Assembly (NCBI RefSeq): GCF_000524195.1
Contig: NW_020170522.1
Span: forward strand, 83,495 to 147,494
Source: Echinococcus granulosus
Lineage: Eukaryota; Platyhelminthes; Cestoda; Cyclophyllidea; Taeniidae
Direction of reading: 5' to 3'
Length of the DNA stretch: 64,000 nt
How positions within the stretch are numbered: position 1 is the stretch's first letter; each line of letters opens with the position of its first letter. The position numbers and the translations under genes were made by a program. A model generated the notes under the pieces. The model was not told the origin of the DNA. It worked only from the letters and a program-made list of their open reading frames with translations, and ran no database searches. Positions 61,487-64,000 of the stretch are shown piece after piece.

Positions 61487-64000
61487 AATGACTCGAGTTT
61501 GGGGTTTGGTAAGATTTCAGTAAAAATAATATTTCTGCCACTGTTGTTTCCGATTGTTGTTGTTCCGTACTCGTAATTACTTGCCCATTTGTCGCCAGAC
61601 CTGCAGTCCCATAGGTGGGCAGATTTCAAACCCAAAATGTTGATTAATTGTTCTTGAAGCACACAGGAATTTAAATTGGATTACTGCAAAATAGCTAAAC
61701 GTGTGTCGATATTTTCGAACACTTTTTTAAACAGAGACTTGAGCATTGCTTGATCTATGGGAAACAGGGATTAATTTGCTAAACCAAAGGCAAATTATCA
61801 TTAAAAAGGAAAAGACCAGAAACATCGGCATTATTTGGATCACTGGATAAGCCCTTCATTCAGGCTAAGAAATTTGACCAGGAAAACCTCAATTTACTGA
61901 ATGCAACTTTTAAATGGAGTTTCTTGATTAGGTGCACCCTGCTTTTTTGGGTTCAGAACTGAAAAATGCATGATGATCTCCGTGACATCGTTCACTTTTA
62001 GCTTAGTTTTTTGACATATAAGAGGATCGTGCAGTTGAGATGTGTATTTCTTTTCTAAATGTGTAATTGTTGCCATGTATTTTGGAATTCTTTGAGCCAA
62101 CTTAGCCATATAAACTTTTTACTAATAGAATCTCAATAGTATAGCAAAGTGCTGATATGCCAATGTTTACCTATCTTCCAGCTCGGTATTTCATTTTACA
62201 AAAGGGAGCAACTTCAAAACAAGAGCATAGCTGATCAAACTGCACTTCCTAATGGGAGGTAGGAATAGTTGATGTTCTTAAGCCATTCCATAATCGAATT
62301 CAATACTAGTGGAATAACCACAATCGTCCACCGCGTTGTGAGTTTGACGCAAAGACAATGCACGCAGGCCATGCCTGATGACGCGAGGTCAAGGTCAAGT
62401 GTGCACAATAACAAAAGTCTGAATACACCACCCACCCACTGTTTGTGCTTGCCTGGCTGGTTGTTGACACGGTTTCCAGTCAGACAAGGCTGAGACCCGC
62501 ATGTTTATAAAACATGTGTGTAGACAACTTACGGGGGTGGTTCAGCTTTTGGGCGAAGTCAAACACTTAACAAACAATTAAACCTATCATTCAACTATTG
62601 TAACACCTACCTGAAATTAATTGGGCCTGCAAAACAACCATATGCATCAAAAACTTCTTTTGTTGTACGCATTTAACGAGCACGGATTGGTATATCTAAA
62701 TATTCATTTACTCCCTGGGGGAAAGATATTAAGTATAAAACGCTTAACGCGCTCGATACAAATTCTTTTGGACTTCAAAGCTCTGTCTTTTGGATGAACG
62801 CTTGAGGCTAGCTAATAGATTTGGTAAGCTGAAAGCATCAAAGTGGCATTTTTGGGGAACCAAAGCATTGAAAAAATCTAAAGGGACTTTTAGTGGTGCA
62901 AAAAATTGTGTGTACAAAGGCCACTGTTATTCTAAGTACTCTCTAAGTGGGATAATGAGGACATGGACATCTGACACTTGTGCAAAAAAAATCAGACAAC
63001 TCGATCGTCGTTTGCGTCGTCCAAAATGTCAGACCGCATGGACGTCTGTGTCTCAGAACGAGTTCGCCATCGGATGAAAGTGGGTGAAAAGGTTTGAAAC
63101 CGTAGGAACAAATTAGCCTCAGGTTCGTTTTTTCTCAATTCACTTTATGTCCACAGCGAATGGTAATGAGATTGTCTCACTTTTTATTGAGATGAAACAT
63201 CCATTATTTTAAGACACAACGTTACATTTCATTCACGTTTCTTGCGCCTATCTTTCGCATATGGATTTCTGGATTTGAATTAAACGCGGATCATGGAGGT
63301 CAGTTATTTCCCAGCATGCTGCAGTACTCGCTTCGTCCTCTTCAAATGTGTCTTCCACCTTGTCATTTCACCTCGTCAACGTAAGCATGTCCAAATTGAA
63401 CAAGATGGAGGAGATATGGAGTGAGAAAAAGGGGAGGCTTTGCGGTCCTCGGATAGTAACTCTGAAAGGGCTTCCAGCGGACTCTCTCTCGTCCCCTCTC
63501 GCCTTTTCCTCATTAGACACCTCGGATTGACACGCGTGCAGACAACGACCTACTCGTCCTGCTGAAATACAATAAGAGGCCCTGATTCCGTTCCCATGGC
63601 TGAGCAGTTGAGGCAATGAAAGTGTCATTCCACTATTATTCCAAATCTCCTCAGTATTATTCAACTATATGATAAAATGACGATCAACTTCAGTCAATCT
63701 ATGCATTTGGAACAAGAAACTTTAGTCGATGAAAAATAATAATGTGATTTATTTATTTACTTACGTTCCTACTTTGAAATTTCCATCCTTGAAAGACCCT
63801 GGGACATCCGATGTAGTACCATGGCATACATACGTAATGCAATGGCAGTTAGGAGCTGTAATAAGCTGGACGATGACGGGTTACTGGAACTTTTGTCACT
63901 GCAATAATCCGATCGCGCTCTTATCCCTCAACAGACCATTCTATTTCGCATTTCATAATTTAGTTGTCTAATGCCGATCCCATTCCAGTGCTAATGCCAA
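61487..64000. other. Right end of window, no supported gene
   Basis: Several short open frames without motifs. One at 62790-63077 (+) has basic residues (KKIRQLDRRLRRPKC) but no ATG at its left end, and a TATA-like GTATAAAA lies 55 bp upstream. Another on both strands near 63.4-63.6 kb is undecided. None is supported as a gene. Confidence 0.45.

Noticed and set aside
1..64000. Search for tRNA, rRNA, CRISPR arrays and bacterial-type operons
   Set aside because: None seen; the only tRNA-related sequence is the TRIM primer binding site.

Overview
This is eukaryotic nuclear DNA, most likely from a flatworm and probably a cestode. The evidence is split genes with several introns of only 32-43 nt, long AT-rich intergenic stretches, and miniature LTR retrotransposons (TRIMs) of the kind described from tapeworms. 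Genus-level identity is inference. Identifications rest on recognised protein families, with exons joined by hand from GT/AG sites and matching phases.

Left part, 1.3-24.3 kb: a + strand Miro (mitochondrial Rho GTPase) gene whose first exons are not visible. Tail to tail with it on the - strand (14.6-22.1 kb) is a gene that resembles Treslin/TICRR, a CDK-regulated replication-origin firing factor. Upstream on the - strand lie two exons of an unrecognised gene (22.5-22.8 kb), an A+C-rich retroelement-like block (22.85-23.72 kb), and a complete RPL11 gene with 32- and 33-nt introns.

Middle, 24.7-46.3 kb: a structurally complete 0.92-kb TRIM (LTRs, tRNA-Leu primer site, polypurine tract, 4-bp target duplication) with a 100-N assembly gap in its right LTR. 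It is followed by an RPRD1-type CTD-binding protein gene (+), a seven-transmembrane receptor gene (-) with a CCAAT-box cluster at its 5' end, a 1124-codon intronless orphan gene (+), an atypical kappaB-Ras-like small GTPase (+), and a GNB1L-like WD40 gene (+).

Right part, 46.3-64 kb: gene-poor. It holds at least three more TRIM copies, related solo LTRs, a long polypurine tract and a few isolated open stretches that may be exons. I see no tRNA or rRNA gene and no CRISPR array. The genes look like an ordinary set of unrelated housekeeping and regulatory genes, not a pathway cluster. The most unusual items are the TRIM family, the CDK-site repeats and exon duplication in the Treslin-like gene, the insertions in Miro, and the orphan 1124-codon ORF.
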